Origin: Candidatus Eisenbergiella intestinipullorum | GTDB taxonomy: Bacteria; Bacillota; Clostridia; Lachnospirales; Lachnospiraceae | NCBI GenBank assembly: GCA_019119815.1 | Contig: DWWH01000050.1 | Span: forward strand, 57,063-121,062 | Reading direction: 5' to 3' | DNA length: 64,000 bases | In this document: positions 7,669 through 14,945 of the stretch, piece after piece | Position numbering within the stretch: the first letter of the stretch is position 1 | Layout of the letters: every line of letters starts with the position of its first letter | The notes under the pieces: generated by a model | Told to the model about the DNA's origin: nothing | The model's database searches: none | Seen by the model: only the letters and a program-made list of their open reading frames with translations | Program-made: the position numbers and the translations under genes

Positions 7669-8529
7669 TCACTCCCCGCTCACCGCATGCAGATTTTTCA
7701 TGGAAATATCCAGGATCGGCGCGGAATGGGTCAGGGCCCCGCTGGAAATATAGTCCACACCGATTTCGGTCAGACGGGCGATGTTTTCCTTCGTCACATT
7801 GCCGGAGCATTCCGTTTCCGCCCGGCCGCCGATCAGCTCCACCGCCTTCTTCATCTCCTCCGCAGACATGTTATCCAGCATGATGATGTCCGCTCCGGCC
7901 TCCAGCGCCTCCCGCACCATATCCAGGTTCTCCACCTCCACCTCGATCCGGCGGACAAAGGGCGCATATTCCCGCGCCATCCGGACGGCCTTCTTCACGC
8001 TTCCCGCAGCGCCGATATGGTTGTCCTTCAGCAGAACGCCGTCGGACAGATTGTAACGGTGATTGTAACCGCCGCCCACCCGCACGGCGTATTTCTCAAA
8101 AATGCGCATGTTGGGCGTGGTTTTTCTCGTATCCAGAAGCTTCGTCTTTGTTCCCGCAAGGAGCTTCGCCACAGAACGGGTATAGGTCGCAATGCCGCTC
8201 ATCCTCTGCAGAAAGTTCAGAGCCACCCGCTCTCCGGACAGCAGGCTGCGGATGTCCCCCTTCACCTTTCCCATGAGCTGTCCCTTCGCCACCTCGTCCC
8301 CGTCTTTGCAGTAAAATTCGCATTCCACCGATTGATCCAGAAGCTGGAACACCCTGGCAAATACCTCCAGTCCGGCGATCACGCCGTCCTGCTTGCAGAT
8401 CAGGTCCACCTCCCCCGGCACAGCCTCCTTCATGACCGCATTGGTACTCACGTCCTCGCTGGAAATATCCTCCTTCAGCGCTTCCAGAATCAGATGATCC
8501 GCCTGAAGCGTCATGGTAATCGCATTCAT
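7669..8529 (-). CDS. nadC: Nicotinate-nucleotide pyrophosphorylase (quinolinate phosphoribosyltransferase)
   Basis: Converts quinolinate and PRPP to nicotinate mononucleotide in NAD synthesis; cytoplasmic, 286 residues, usual size. Recognisable blocks: LKEDISSEDVSTNAV near the N-terminus, ERVALNFLQRMSGIAT, LDTRKTTPNMR, VRVGGGYNHRYNLSDGVLLKDNH, IEVEVENLDMVREALEAGAD, IIMLDNMS and SGNVTKENIARLTEIGVDYISSG. The ATG at 8529 has GGAGG five bases upstream, inside a hairpin-plus-CTTCGG leader also found near 29.3 kb. nadA and nadB are not adjacent, so it is separated here from the rest of the pathway. Confidence 0.96.
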   Translation of the reverse strand: MNAITMTLQADHLILEALKEDISSEDVSTNAVMKEAVPGEVDLICKQDGVIAGLEVFARVFQLLDQSVECEFYCKDGDEVAKGQLMGKVKGDIRSLLSGERVALNFLQRMSGIATYTRSVAKLLAGTKTKLLDTRKTTPNMRIFEKYAVRVGGGYNHRYNLSDGVLLKDNHIGAAGSVKKAVRMAREYAPFVRRIEVEVENLDMVREALEAGADIIMLDNMSAEEMKKAVELIGGRAETECSGNVTKENIARLTEIGVDYISSGALTHSAPILDISMKNLHAVSGE

Positions 8530-8540
8530 CTTTACCTCCA

Positions 8541-8596
8541 TACCGAAGCACAAAACTGCCGATGGGAAAATAAGCTGTCTAGCTTATTTCCCCATC
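8541..8596 (-). repeat. Hairpin repeat copy upstream of nadC (same family as 29257-29321)
   Basis: A 15-nt stem with one mismatch (8561-8575 with 8582-8596) is followed on the minus strand by GGCAGTTTTG, CTTCGG and the nadC ribosome-binding site. The stretch 8551-8596 aligns with 29276-29321: CAAAACTGCCGAT is identical, and the next stem has the same AAATAAG / CTTATTT core. It overlaps the 3' end of the remnant ORF at 8579-8752. Confidence 0.65.
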
Positions 8597-8752
8597 TTCT
8601 CCCTCTCCGCGCGCGGATGCGTTCACTGCCGTCTGATCACTGCTGGAGGCTTCCTGCTCCAGCGTCCGGATCACCCGGCACGGATTGCCCGCCAGCTCCG
8701 GATCCGCGGGCTGGTACAAAAGCTGCGCGTATGATTTTTCTCTCTCTGTCAT
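8579..8752 (-). pseudogene. Internally deleted maltose/galactoside O-acetyltransferase remnant
   Basis: A 57-codon ORF beginning MTEREKSYAQLLYQPADPEL, which matches the N-terminal helices (Mac domain) of maltose/galactoside O-acetyltransferases, and continuing directly in frame with AGNPCRVIRTLE, which matches the usual C-terminal end of the same enzymes ((A)GNPxRVI). The roughly 150-residue hexapeptide beta-helix between them is missing, so no acetyltransferase activity is expected. The last codons and stop fall in a hairpin repeat. The ribosome-binding site is weak. It sits 28 bp downstream of the amino acid ABC ATPase gene. An intact microprotein is possible but the two-ended match favours an in-frame deletion relic. 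Confidence 0.6.
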
Positions 8753-8779
8753 CGGTCTTTTTCCCGGTCCCTTTCTCTG

Positions 8780-9562
8780 TTACAGGATCTTTGAGAGGAA
8801 TTCCCGCAGTCTGGGGTTCTTCGGATTTTCAAAGAATTCCTTCGGCGTATTTTCTTCCTTGATCTGTCCGTCGTCCATGAACAGCACGCGGCTTCCCACC
8901 TCTCTGGCAAAGCCCATCTCATGGGTGACGATCACCATGGTCATACCGTCTTTCGCCAGCTCCGTCATCACGCCCAGAACCTCGCCCACCATTTCCGGGT
9001 CCAGCGCGCTGGTAGGCTCGTCAAACAGCATCACATCCGGATGCATGCAGAGGGAACGGACGATGGCGATCCTCTGCTTCTGCCCGCCGGAAAGCTGAGA
9101 GGGATAGGCCTTTGCCTTTTCCGCAAGACCGACCAGCTTCAGAAGCTGCATGGCTTCCTTCTCCGCTTCCTGCCTGCCCGTCTTCAGAAGCTTCATCGGT
9201 GCCAGGGTCAGGTTCTGCAGGATGGTCTTGTTGGGAAACAGATTGAAGTGCTGGAATACCATCCCGATGTGCTGGCGGTATTTATTGATATTCTTTCCGG
9301 GATCGGTGATGTCGTTTCCTTCAAAAAGGATCTGCCCCGCAGTGGGTTCCTCCAGCAGGTTCAGGGAGCGCAGGAAGGTGGATTTTCCGGAGCCGGAGGG
9401 CCCCACGATCACCACCACCTCGCCCTGAGAAATGGTCGTGCTGATATTTTTCAAAACCTCCGTCTCCCCGAAGGACTTGCAGAGATTTCTGATCTCGAAC
9501 AGAGGGCGTCCCGCCTCCTCCGTCCTTTTGGTGTTCACAAGAATCTGTCCGTCAGCGCTCAC
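8780..9562 (-). CDS. glnQ: Polar amino acid ABC transporter ATP-binding protein (GlnQ type)
   Basis: ATPase of a polar amino acid importer, 260 residues. Motifs: Walker [11 protein letters not shown]-loop [11 protein letters not shown], signature [16 protein letters not shown], Walker [22 protein letters not shown]-loop [11 protein letters not shown]; the DPEMVGEVL stretch is diagnostic of the GlnQ/HisP family. I chose the GTG at 9562 because GGAGG lies ten bases upstream; it overlaps the permease gene by 11 bp, which implies translational coupling. The ORF could be extended 14 codons further into the permease gene. Works with the permease and binding protein immediately upstream. Confidence 0.94.
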   Translation of the reverse strand: MSADGQILVNTKRTEEAGRPLFEIRNLCKSFGETEVLKNISTTISQGEVVVIVGPSGSGKSTFLRSLNLLEEPTAGQILFEGNDITDPGKNINKYRQHIGMVFQHFNLFPNKTILQNLTLAPMKLLKTGRQEAEKEAMQLLKLVGLAEKAKAYPSQLSGGQKQRIAIVRSLCMHPDVMLFDEPTSALDPEMVGEVLGVMTELAKDGMTMVIVTHEMGFAREVGSRVLFMDDGQIKEENTPKEFFENPKNPRLREFLSKIL

Positions 9563-10304
9563 TGGTGCGAAGCCTCCTTTCCAGTCTGGATACGCCTGCC
9601 GCAAGCAGGGATACGATCGCCAGGTAGATCAGAGCCACCGCGATCAGCGGCATGAATGCCGAATAGGTCTGGCTGCGGATGACGTTTCCGCCGTGCGTCA
9701 GGTCCGTCAGCGCGATGTAGCCGCTGATGGAGGTCTCCTTCAAAAGAACGATGATCTCATTTCCCAGCGCGGGAAGCACGTTCTTAAAGGCCTGCGGAAG
9801 AACGATATGCCACATGGTCGCGGGATAGCTGAAGCCCAGGCTCCTTCCCGCCTCAAACTGGCCGATGTCGATGGCCATGATGCCGGAGCGGACGATTTCC
9901 GCCACATAAGCGCCGGAGTTGATGCCGAAGGCAAGGATCGCCACGATCCGCTTGTCGATATTGACGCTTCCGAAGATGACGTAGTACATGATCAGAAGCT
10001 GGATCATGGTGGGCGTTCCCCGGATCACCGTCAGATAGATCTGACAGATCAGATCCACCAGCCGAAACAGATAATAGCCCGCCGCCTTCCACAGCCAGAG
10101 TCCCTTTTCCTTCATGCGCGGAGGCTTCCTGACGCCGCCCCGTACGGCCGTGGAACGTACGATCGCCGCAAGGAAGCCCAGCACCAGACCCAGGATCACC
10201 GCGAAAAAGGTGATTAACAGCGTGGTCTTCAGGCCATCCGTCAGATACTGCCACCTGTCATCCTTGATAAAATTGAGATAAAACTGATCCTTGAAATTCT
10301 GCAT
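9552..10304 (-). CDS. Polar amino acid ABC transporter permease (HisM/GlnP type)
   Basis: Membrane subunit, 250 residues, start [19 protein letters not shown], then [20 protein letters not shown] as first span. [13 protein letters not shown] and [14 protein letters not shown] are signatures of the HisMQ/GlnP permease family, and the EAA-loop is visible in [34 protein letters not shown] (split by a hydrophobic stretch). There is an unusual hydrophilic, basic insert after the first span (about residues 55-75, containing [11 protein letters not shown]). A single permease gene implies a homodimer. It follows the binding-protein gene across a terminator-like hairpin. Confidence 0.93.
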   Translation of the reverse strand: MQNFKDQFYLNFIKDDRWQYLTDGLKTTLLITFFAVILGLVLGFLAAIVRSTAVRGGVRKPPRMKEKGLWLWKAAGYYLFRLVDLICQIYLTVIRGTPTMIQLLIMYYVIFGSVNIDKRIVAILAFGINSGAYVAEIVRSGIMAIDIGQFEAGRSLGFSYPATMWHIVLPQAFKNVLPALGNEIIVLLKETSISGYIALTDLTHGGNVIRSQTYSAFMPLIAVALIYLAIVSLLAAGVSRLERRLRTSER

Positions 10305-10323
10305 TCCGCCCTCTCTTTCGTTT

Positions 10324-10354
10324 AAAAAGGCTCCAAAGCCGCGCTTCGGAGCCT
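10324..10354 (-). terminator. Terminator-like hairpin between binding-protein and permease genes
   Basis: Minus-strand stem AGGCTCCGAAGC / GCTTTGGAGCCT (12 bp, one G-T pair, loop GCG) followed by TTTT AA (five T counting the stem end). It lies inside the amino acid ABC operon, so partial termination here would give more binding protein than membrane components. Confidence 0.8.
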
Positions 10355-10412
10355 CCCTTCTGCCCGATCCCCGGATCCGGTCCGGGATCTGTCATCCGCA
10401 CCGTTTCCGGTC

Positions 10413-11348
10413 TTACTCTTTTACGATGATGACCTGCTTGGAGGTGGCGTAGGTATCGGTGAAATCCACGCTCTGCTGACGGTCCTCCGTCACCGTGATG
10501 CCGGCCGCTCCGATGTCCGCCTTACCGGACTGGATGGCGTTGATGATGGCGTCAAACTCCATATCCTCGATCACCAGTTCATATCCCAGAACGTCGCAGA
10601 CCGCCTGCGCCATATCCGCATCGATCCCGACGATCTTATCGCCGTCATAGTACTCATAGGGCTCAAAGTAAGCGTTGGTAGCCATGACCAGCGTGCCCTT
10701 GGAACGGTCCACATCTGCCGGGGACTCATAGGGGAACTGCCCTTTGGTGTCGTCTCCGATATAGTTCTTTACGATATTGTCCAGCGTGCCGTCCTCTTTT
10801 AACTGTGCCAGTGCACCGTTGATGGCCGTAACCAGCTCCTCATTTCCCTTTGCCACACACATGGCATAAGACTCCTCTGCGAAGGGCTCGTCCAGGATCT
10901 TCAGTCCGGTGGTATTTGCCACGAACGCCTTTGCCGGCTGCTCGTCGATGATCACGCAGTCGATCTTGCCCTGAAGCAGCGCCTGGATGGCATCGTTTCC
11001 GGTGTTGAAGCGCTCTACCGTGGAGCCCTGCTCCTCATAGTCGGACGCATAAATATCGCCGGTGGTGCCAAGCTGCACGCCGATGGATTTTCCGGGAAGA
11101 TCATCGATCCCTGCCACCGCTCCATCCGCAGCAGCCGTTTCCGCTGCATCCGTGCTCTCCTCTGCGGCCTGCGTGCTCTCCTCTGCAGCGGCCGTACTCT
11201 CTGCTGCCTGCGCGGTCTCCGCCGTGCTTTCCGCTGCGGTACTCTCTGCCGCCGTACTTTCCGCCGTCTCCGTCTGTGCGCTGCTTCCGCATGCCGCCAG
11301 AGAAAGGGTCATGCATACGGCAAGCGCCATCGCCATTATCTTTTTCAT
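10413..11348 (-). CDS. Amino-acid-binding lipoprotein with circularly permuted SBP_bac_3 fold
   Basis: Extracellular binding protein of the adjacent amino acid ABC importer, 311 residues. MKKIMAMALAVCMTLSLAAC is a lipoprotein signal (Cys20), followed by a low-complexity AEST linker to about residue 75. The two halves of the family 3 binding fold are in swapped order. Residues 80-198 (GIDDLPGKSIGVQLGTTGD ... INGALAQLKEDGTLDNIVKNYIG) are what is normally the C-terminal half. Residues 218-311 (GTLVMATNAYFEPYEYYDG ... ADIGAAGITVTEDRQQSVDF ... QVIIVKE) are what is normally the N-terminal half. The joint 199-217 links the original C- and N-termini. All usual blocks are present, so the protein is probably functional. 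The start at 11348 has AGGAGGA; a promoter lies upstream. Confidence 0.93.
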   Translation of the reverse strand: MKKIMAMALAVCMTLSLAACGSSAQTETAESTAAESTAAESTAETAQAAESTAAAEESTQAAEESTDAAETAAADGAVAGIDDLPGKSIGVQLGTTGDIYASDYEEQGSTVERFNTGNDAIQALLQGKIDCVIIDEQPAKAFVANTTGLKILDEPFAEESYAMCVAKGNEELVTAINGALAQLKEDGTLDNIVKNYIGDDTKGQFPYESPADVDRSKGTLVMATNAYFEPYEYYDGDKIVGIDADMAQAVCDVLGYELVIEDMEFDAIINAIQSGKADIGAAGITVTEDRQQSVDFTDTYATSKQVIIVKE

Positions 11349-11382
11349 AATCTCCTCCTTGCGCGCAAAGCGCTTTTGCATA

Positions 11383-11431
11383 ATTATACAAGATATGATA
11401 ATTATATTATCACAGTTTCTTCAAAAGACAA
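11383..11431 (-). promoter_or_regulatory. Promoter(s) of the amino acid ABC operon
   Basis: On the minus strand TTGTCT (11426-11431), 16 bp, then TGA-TAATAT (11404-11409; extended -10). A second TATAAT box lies nearer the gene (11383-11388) without a clear -35. The region is strongly AT-rich compared with the flanking genes. Confidence 0.6.
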
Positions 11432-11456
11432 GCGGTATTTTTCACAAAAAGAATGG

Positions 11457-11500
11457 AAAAAAGCTGCCTGCTTATGCAGTTTTATGCATAACAGGCAGCT
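11457..11500 (-). terminator. Terminator at the end of the large glycoside operon
   Basis: Minus-strand hairpin with outer stem AGCTGCCTG/CAGGCAGCT (9 bp), one bulged base, inner stem TTATGCA/TGCATAA (7 bp) and a 6-nt loop, followed by a run of six T. It stands 29 bp after the GH3 stop codon. Confidence 0.9.
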
Positions 11501-11528
11501 TCGTGCCGGTAGGCCCGGCAGGCGGCCG

Positions 11529-13652
11529 TCAGATCATCTCGATCTGCGTATGCGCCGCCTTCTGGCCCGTGAGCCTTTCGCTGAGAGCATCCGGCTGGCA
11601 GCCCGCCGCGAAAACGGTGAAGGCACCCGGCTCGTAGAAACGGCTGCCGTTTTCATCGATCACCGCAAACTGCTCCGGATCGATCACCACAGTCACCTCC
11701 GTCTCCTCTCCCGGGCGAAGGGAAACACGCTTCATGCCGCAGAGCTTGTGGATCGGAACGCGCACGGAAGCCTCCTCGTCTCTGACATAGAACTGTACGA
11801 TCTCGTCCCCTGCCATGCTTCCCGTATTCTTCACATGCACGGTCACGGTCACGTCTTCCCCGCCCTGGAATTTCTTCCGGTCCGTCCGCAGATGATCAAA
11901 GGCGAAGGTGGTATAGCCCAGGCCATAGCCGAAGGGATAGAGGGGCTCCTCCCGGAAGAATTTATAGGTCCGCCCGTCCATGCTGTAATCTTCAAAGTCA
12001 GGCAGGTGGTTGGTGTTCTTATAGAAGGTGACAGGCAGCTTTCCGGAGGGCGAATATTCTCCGAAGATCAGGTCGCTGACCGCCTTTCCTCCCACCGCGC
12101 CCGGATACCAGGCCTGGATGATGGCATTCGCCTGACATCCCTCTTCAAAGTCGATGGCGCTTCCTGTCATGTTGACCAGGATCACCGGCGTGTTTCTTGC
12201 GCAGACCGTACGGATCAGCTCTCTCTGACATTTCGGAAGAAGAAGGTCCTGCTTGTCTCCGGTAAAGCCCTCCTTGCCGCTGATCTCCTCTCCCTCGATG
12301 GTCTCGTCCATGCCTACGACCAGGATCACCACATCCGCCAGGTCCGTCTGTGCCTTCACCTCGGCCAGGCAGTCTCCGGAATAGCCCGGATCCTCCAGCT
12401 TATCCTCATACAGATGGCAGCCCTTGGAATAATTGACGCGCACGCCCGGAAGAGCGTCGCGGATCCCGCGCAGCACTGTATGGTATTCGTTCGCCGTTCC
12501 GTGATAGTTTCCGTTCAGCGGCGTCACGGAATCCGCGTTGGGTCCGATCACGGCCACGTTTTTCAGGCCGTCCTTCTTCAGCGGCAGGAGACCGTCGTTT
12601 TTCAGGAGCACCAGGGATTTCCTCGCCGCCTCCAGGTTCAGCGCCCGGTGGGCCTCACAGTCGATCACCGTATAATCAATCTCATCAAAGGGCTTGTGCT
12701 CGTCAAACATGCCCAGCTTCATTCTGGTGGTCATCAGGCGCACGCAGGAACGGCGGATCTCCTCCTCCGTGATCTTTCCCTCCTGCAGCGCCTGCAGCAG
12801 GTAGGCGTAGGTATTGCCGCAGTTTAAGTCACAGCCGTTTTTCAGGGCGAGCGCCACCGATTCCGTGGGCGTATCCGTCACATGATGGTGCAGATGAAAA
12901 TCCGCGATCGCCCAGCAGTCCGAGGTGAAATAGCCGTCAAATCCCCATTTGTTACGGAGCAGGTCCACCATCAGGGTCTTGCTGCCGCAGCAGGGCTCGC
13001 CGTTCGTCCTGTTGTAGGCGCCCATCACGCCCTCTACCCCTGCTTCCACCAGCTTGTGGAAGGCGGGAAGATAGGTTTCTTCCATGTCCTGAGGCGTGGC
13101 CTTCGCATCGAAGCAGTGGCGCTTTCCCTCCGGTCCGCTGTGGACTGCAAAATGCTTGGCGCAGGCCGCGGTTTTCAGATACCTCTCATCATCCCCCTGC
13201 AGGCCGTGCACGAACGCGACGCCCAGCTTTCCGGTCAGATACGGATCCTCCCCGTAGGTTTCCTGCCCCCTGCCCCATCTGGGATCCCGGAAGATATTCA
13301 CATTCGGGGACCAGAAGGTAATTCCCTTGTAAATGCCGTAATCCTCGTACTTCCGGAAGGTATTGTATTTGGCTCTCCCTTCCGTGGCTGCCACATCCGC
13401 CACCCGCTCCACCAGCTCATCGTCAAAGGTGGCCGCCAGGCCGATGGCCTGTGGAAATACGGTGGCCATTCCGGAACGGGCCGCGCCGTGCAGCGCCTCG
13501 TTCCACCAGTTAAAATACTGGATGCCCAGCCGCTCGATCCTGGCCGCCCCGAACAGCATCTGGGAGGCGCATTCCTCCACCGTCATCCGGGAAACCATAT
13601 CCTCCGCCCGTTCTTTGAAGCTCAACGTCTCGTCTCTGTACTTTTCCTTCAC
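11529..13652 (-). CDS. Glycoside hydrolase family 3 (beta-glucosidase / beta-xylosidase type)
   Basis: Retaining GH3 exo-enzyme, 707 residues, no signal peptide, so it should act on imported oligosaccharides. FWSPNVNIFRDPRWGRGQETYGEDPYLT (split around the RDPRWGRG core), CAKHFAVHSGPEG (about 164-176) and the nucleophile segment FTSDCWAI (Asp about 245) are clear. A C-terminal FnIII-like domain begins around YPFGYGLGYTTFAF. The FRDPRWGRGQETYGEDP style is common in bacterial beta-xylosidases as well as glucosidases, so specificity is open. GTG start with GGAG seven bases upstream. Last gene of the operon, 27 bp after the class II aldolase, followed by a strong terminator. Confidence 0.92.
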   Translation of the reverse strand: MKEKYRDETLSFKERAEDMVSRMTVEECASQMLFGAARIERLGIQYFNWWNEALHGAARSGMATVFPQAIGLAATFDDELVERVADVAATEGRAKYNTFRKYEDYGIYKGITFWSPNVNIFRDPRWGRGQETYGEDPYLTGKLGVAFVHGLQGDDERYLKTAACAKHFAVHSGPEGKRHCFDAKATPQDMEETYLPAFHKLVEAGVEGVMGAYNRTNGEPCCGSKTLMVDLLRNKWGFDGYFTSDCWAIADFHLHHHVTDTPTESVALALKNGCDLNCGNTYAYLLQALQEGKITEEEIRRSCVRLMTTRMKLGMFDEHKPFDEIDYTVIDCEAHRALNLEAARKSLVLLKNDGLLPLKKDGLKNVAVIGPNADSVTPLNGNYHGTANEYHTVLRGIRDALPGVRVNYSKGCHLYEDKLEDPGYSGDCLAEVKAQTDLADVVILVVGMDETIEGEEISGKEGFTGDKQDLLLPKCQRELIRTVCARNTPVILVNMTGSAIDFEEGCQANAIIQAWYPGAVGGKAVSDLIFGEYSPSGKLPVTFYKNTNHLPDFEDYSMDGRTYKFFREEPLYPFGYGLGYTTFAFDHLRTDRKKFQGGEDVTVTVHVKNTGSMAGDEIVQFYVRDEEASVRVPIHKLCGMKRVSLRPGEETEVTVVIDPEQFAVIDENGSRFYEPGAFTVFAAGCQPDALSERLTGQKAAHTQIEMI

Positions 13653-13679
13653 CAGTCAGCTCCTGCCTTTCCTTCTGCC

Positions 13680-14258
13680 TTAAAAATATTTGATCTCGCC
13701 GATGATCTTCGCCATCAGGATGGTCTTCGCCGCGTTTTCCACCGCATCCATCCTGTTAAAAGCCGCCATGGGGCTGGTCCCGCAGGTGATGACGCCGTGG
13801 TTCTGAAGAAAGATCACGTCCGCATCCGCCGCCTCCCGCTTCACTTCCTCCGCCAGCTTTTCCGAGCCCGCAGGCGCATAGCCCGCCAGGCCAATCCTTC
13901 CGATCACCGTCTGCACCTCGATCAGACAGCGATCGGGAAGCACCTTTCCGCACACGGCAAAGGCGGTGGCCGCCGCCGGATGGGTATGGATGATCGTATC
14001 GATCTCCGGCCGGGTCTGATAAATGCCCAGATGCATTCCCGACTCCCTGGAAGGCTTTCCGCTTCCAGCCGCCACCGTGCCGTCCATAAAAAGCTCCAGA
14101 AGCTGCTCCGGCTCCAGCAGTCCCTTGTTCACCCCGGAGGGCGTGATCAGAACGGTATTTTTCTCCGTCCGCATGCTGATGTTTCCATCCGTTCCGCTGA
14201 CCAGGCCTCTCTCATACAGCATTTTTGCGATTCTGCACAGCTCTGTTCTTTTCTCCAT
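13680..14258 (-). CDS. Class II aldolase/adducin family protein (FucA/OtnC-like)
   Basis: Zinc-dependent aldolase or decarboxylase of the L-fuculose-1-phosphate aldolase / L-ribulose-5-phosphate epimerase / OtnC superfamily, 192 residues. DGNISMRTEKNTVLITPSG and the zinc-ligand motif HTHPAAATAFA, plus FLQNHGVITCG, are the family hallmarks. Start at 14258 behind GGGAG. It lies in the same run as a four-carbon acid sugar kinase and a SIS protein. In the tetronate pathways OtnK phosphorylates the 3-oxo-tetronate and the adducin-type OtnC decarboxylates it to dihydroxyacetone phosphate, so an OtnC-like role is plausible. L-fuculose- or rhamnulose-phosphate cleavage after the FGGY kinase is the alternative. 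Confidence 0.88.
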   Translation of the reverse strand: MEKRTELCRIAKMLYERGLVSGTDGNISMRTEKNTVLITPSGVNKGLLEPEQLLELFMDGTVAAGSGKPSRESGMHLGIYQTRPEIDTIIHTHPAAATAFAVCGKVLPDRCLIEVQTVIGRIGLAGYAPAGSEKLAEEVKREAADADVIFLQNHGVITCGTSPMAAFNRMDAVENAAKTILMAKIIGEIKYF

Positions 14259-14275
14259 ATTCCGCTCCCGTCTGC

Positions 14276-14299
14276 GCACCGGAGCATGAGCTCCGGTGC
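14276..14299. other. 10-bp perfect hairpin between SIS and aldolase genes
   Basis: Arms 14276-14285 and 14290-14299 (GCACCGGAGC / GCTCCGGTGC) with a 4-nt loop, just upstream of the aldolase ribosome-binding site. No T-tract follows on the minus strand. It resembles other perfect hairpins in gaps of this operon. Confidence 0.5.
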
Positions 14300-14332
14300 C
14301 GCAATCCCCTGTTTTCTCTTTTCAAAAAGGTA

Positions 14333-14935
14333 TCAGAAAAAATGCTCCTCCAGCATCGCGCACAGCGCATGGTAGATGGGCAGATGGTATTCCTGGATGT
14401 CCGCCGTGACCTGAGCGGGAACGATCAGGCAGACGTCGCTCAGCTCCTTCAGCCGTCCGCCATCCCTGCCCGTCATGGTGATCACCTTCATGCCCTTTGC
14501 TGCCGCAACGCGCGCCGCAAAGACCACATTCTCCGAATTGCCGGATGTGCTCAGTCCCAGAAAGACGTCTCCCGGCTGTCCGTAGCCGTATACCTGCTGA
14601 GCGAACACCATCTTCGGGTCCACGTCGTTCAGGAATGCGGTGGACAGGGCACAATGCTGGGTCAGAGCGATGGCGGGAAGGGCTCCCTGCAGATGCGCTC
14701 CCAGCTCGCCGTATTTTTCCATCTCTTCTGCGGGAAGCCTGCGCTCCTTGTAGAAGCCCTTCATCAGCTCTCCCACGATATGGTCGGAATCCGCCGCGCT
14801 TCCGCCGTTTCCGCAGATCAGAAGCTTTCCGCCCTTTTCATAGCTTTCCTTCATCAGCCTGTATGCGCCGGAGATCTCGCTCTCCAGCTTCTCAAGCGCC
14901 GGATAACGTTCCAGCAGCCGTTTCAGATGATCCAT
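14333..14935 (-). CDS. SIS-domain protein, phosphoheptose-isomerase (GmhA)-like
   Basis: Cytoplasmic sugar isomerase/phosphosugar-binding protein, 200 residues. KLLICGNGGSAADSDHIVGELMKGF is split around the phosphate-binding GNGGSAAD; ALTQHCALSTAFLND and GDVFLGLSTSGNSENVVFA complete the GmhA-like SIS fold; the Glu and His expected in GmhA-type catalysis are present in this layout. No LPS heptose genes are nearby and the organism is Gram-positive, so the substrate is more likely a catabolic phosphosugar. Start behind AAGGAGG. It lies 10 bp after the acid-sugar kinase stop, pointing to coupling with that pathway. Confidence 0.87.
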   Translation of the reverse strand: MDHLKRLLERYPALEKLESEISGAYRLMKESYEKGGKLLICGNGGSAADSDHIVGELMKGFYKERRLPAEEMEKYGELGAHLQGALPAIALTQHCALSTAFLNDVDPKMVFAQQVYGYGQPGDVFLGLSTSGNSENVVFAARVAAAKGMKVITMTGRDGGRLKELSDVCLIVPAQVTADIQEYHLPIYHALCAMLEEHFF

Positions 14936-14945
14936 ATCTGCCTCC

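Noticed and set aside
10413..11348. Explaining the swapped binding protein as two fused partial proteins or a frameshift
   Set aside because: Each half of the fold occurs once, the frame is continuous, and the signal peptide, linker and both halves are complete; circular permutation is simpler.
11062..11637. Ala/Ser/Val-rich plus-strand frame opposite the binding-protein linker
   Set aside because: It is the reverse complement of the low-complexity AEST linker and signal peptide and runs across the terminator of the GH3 gene.
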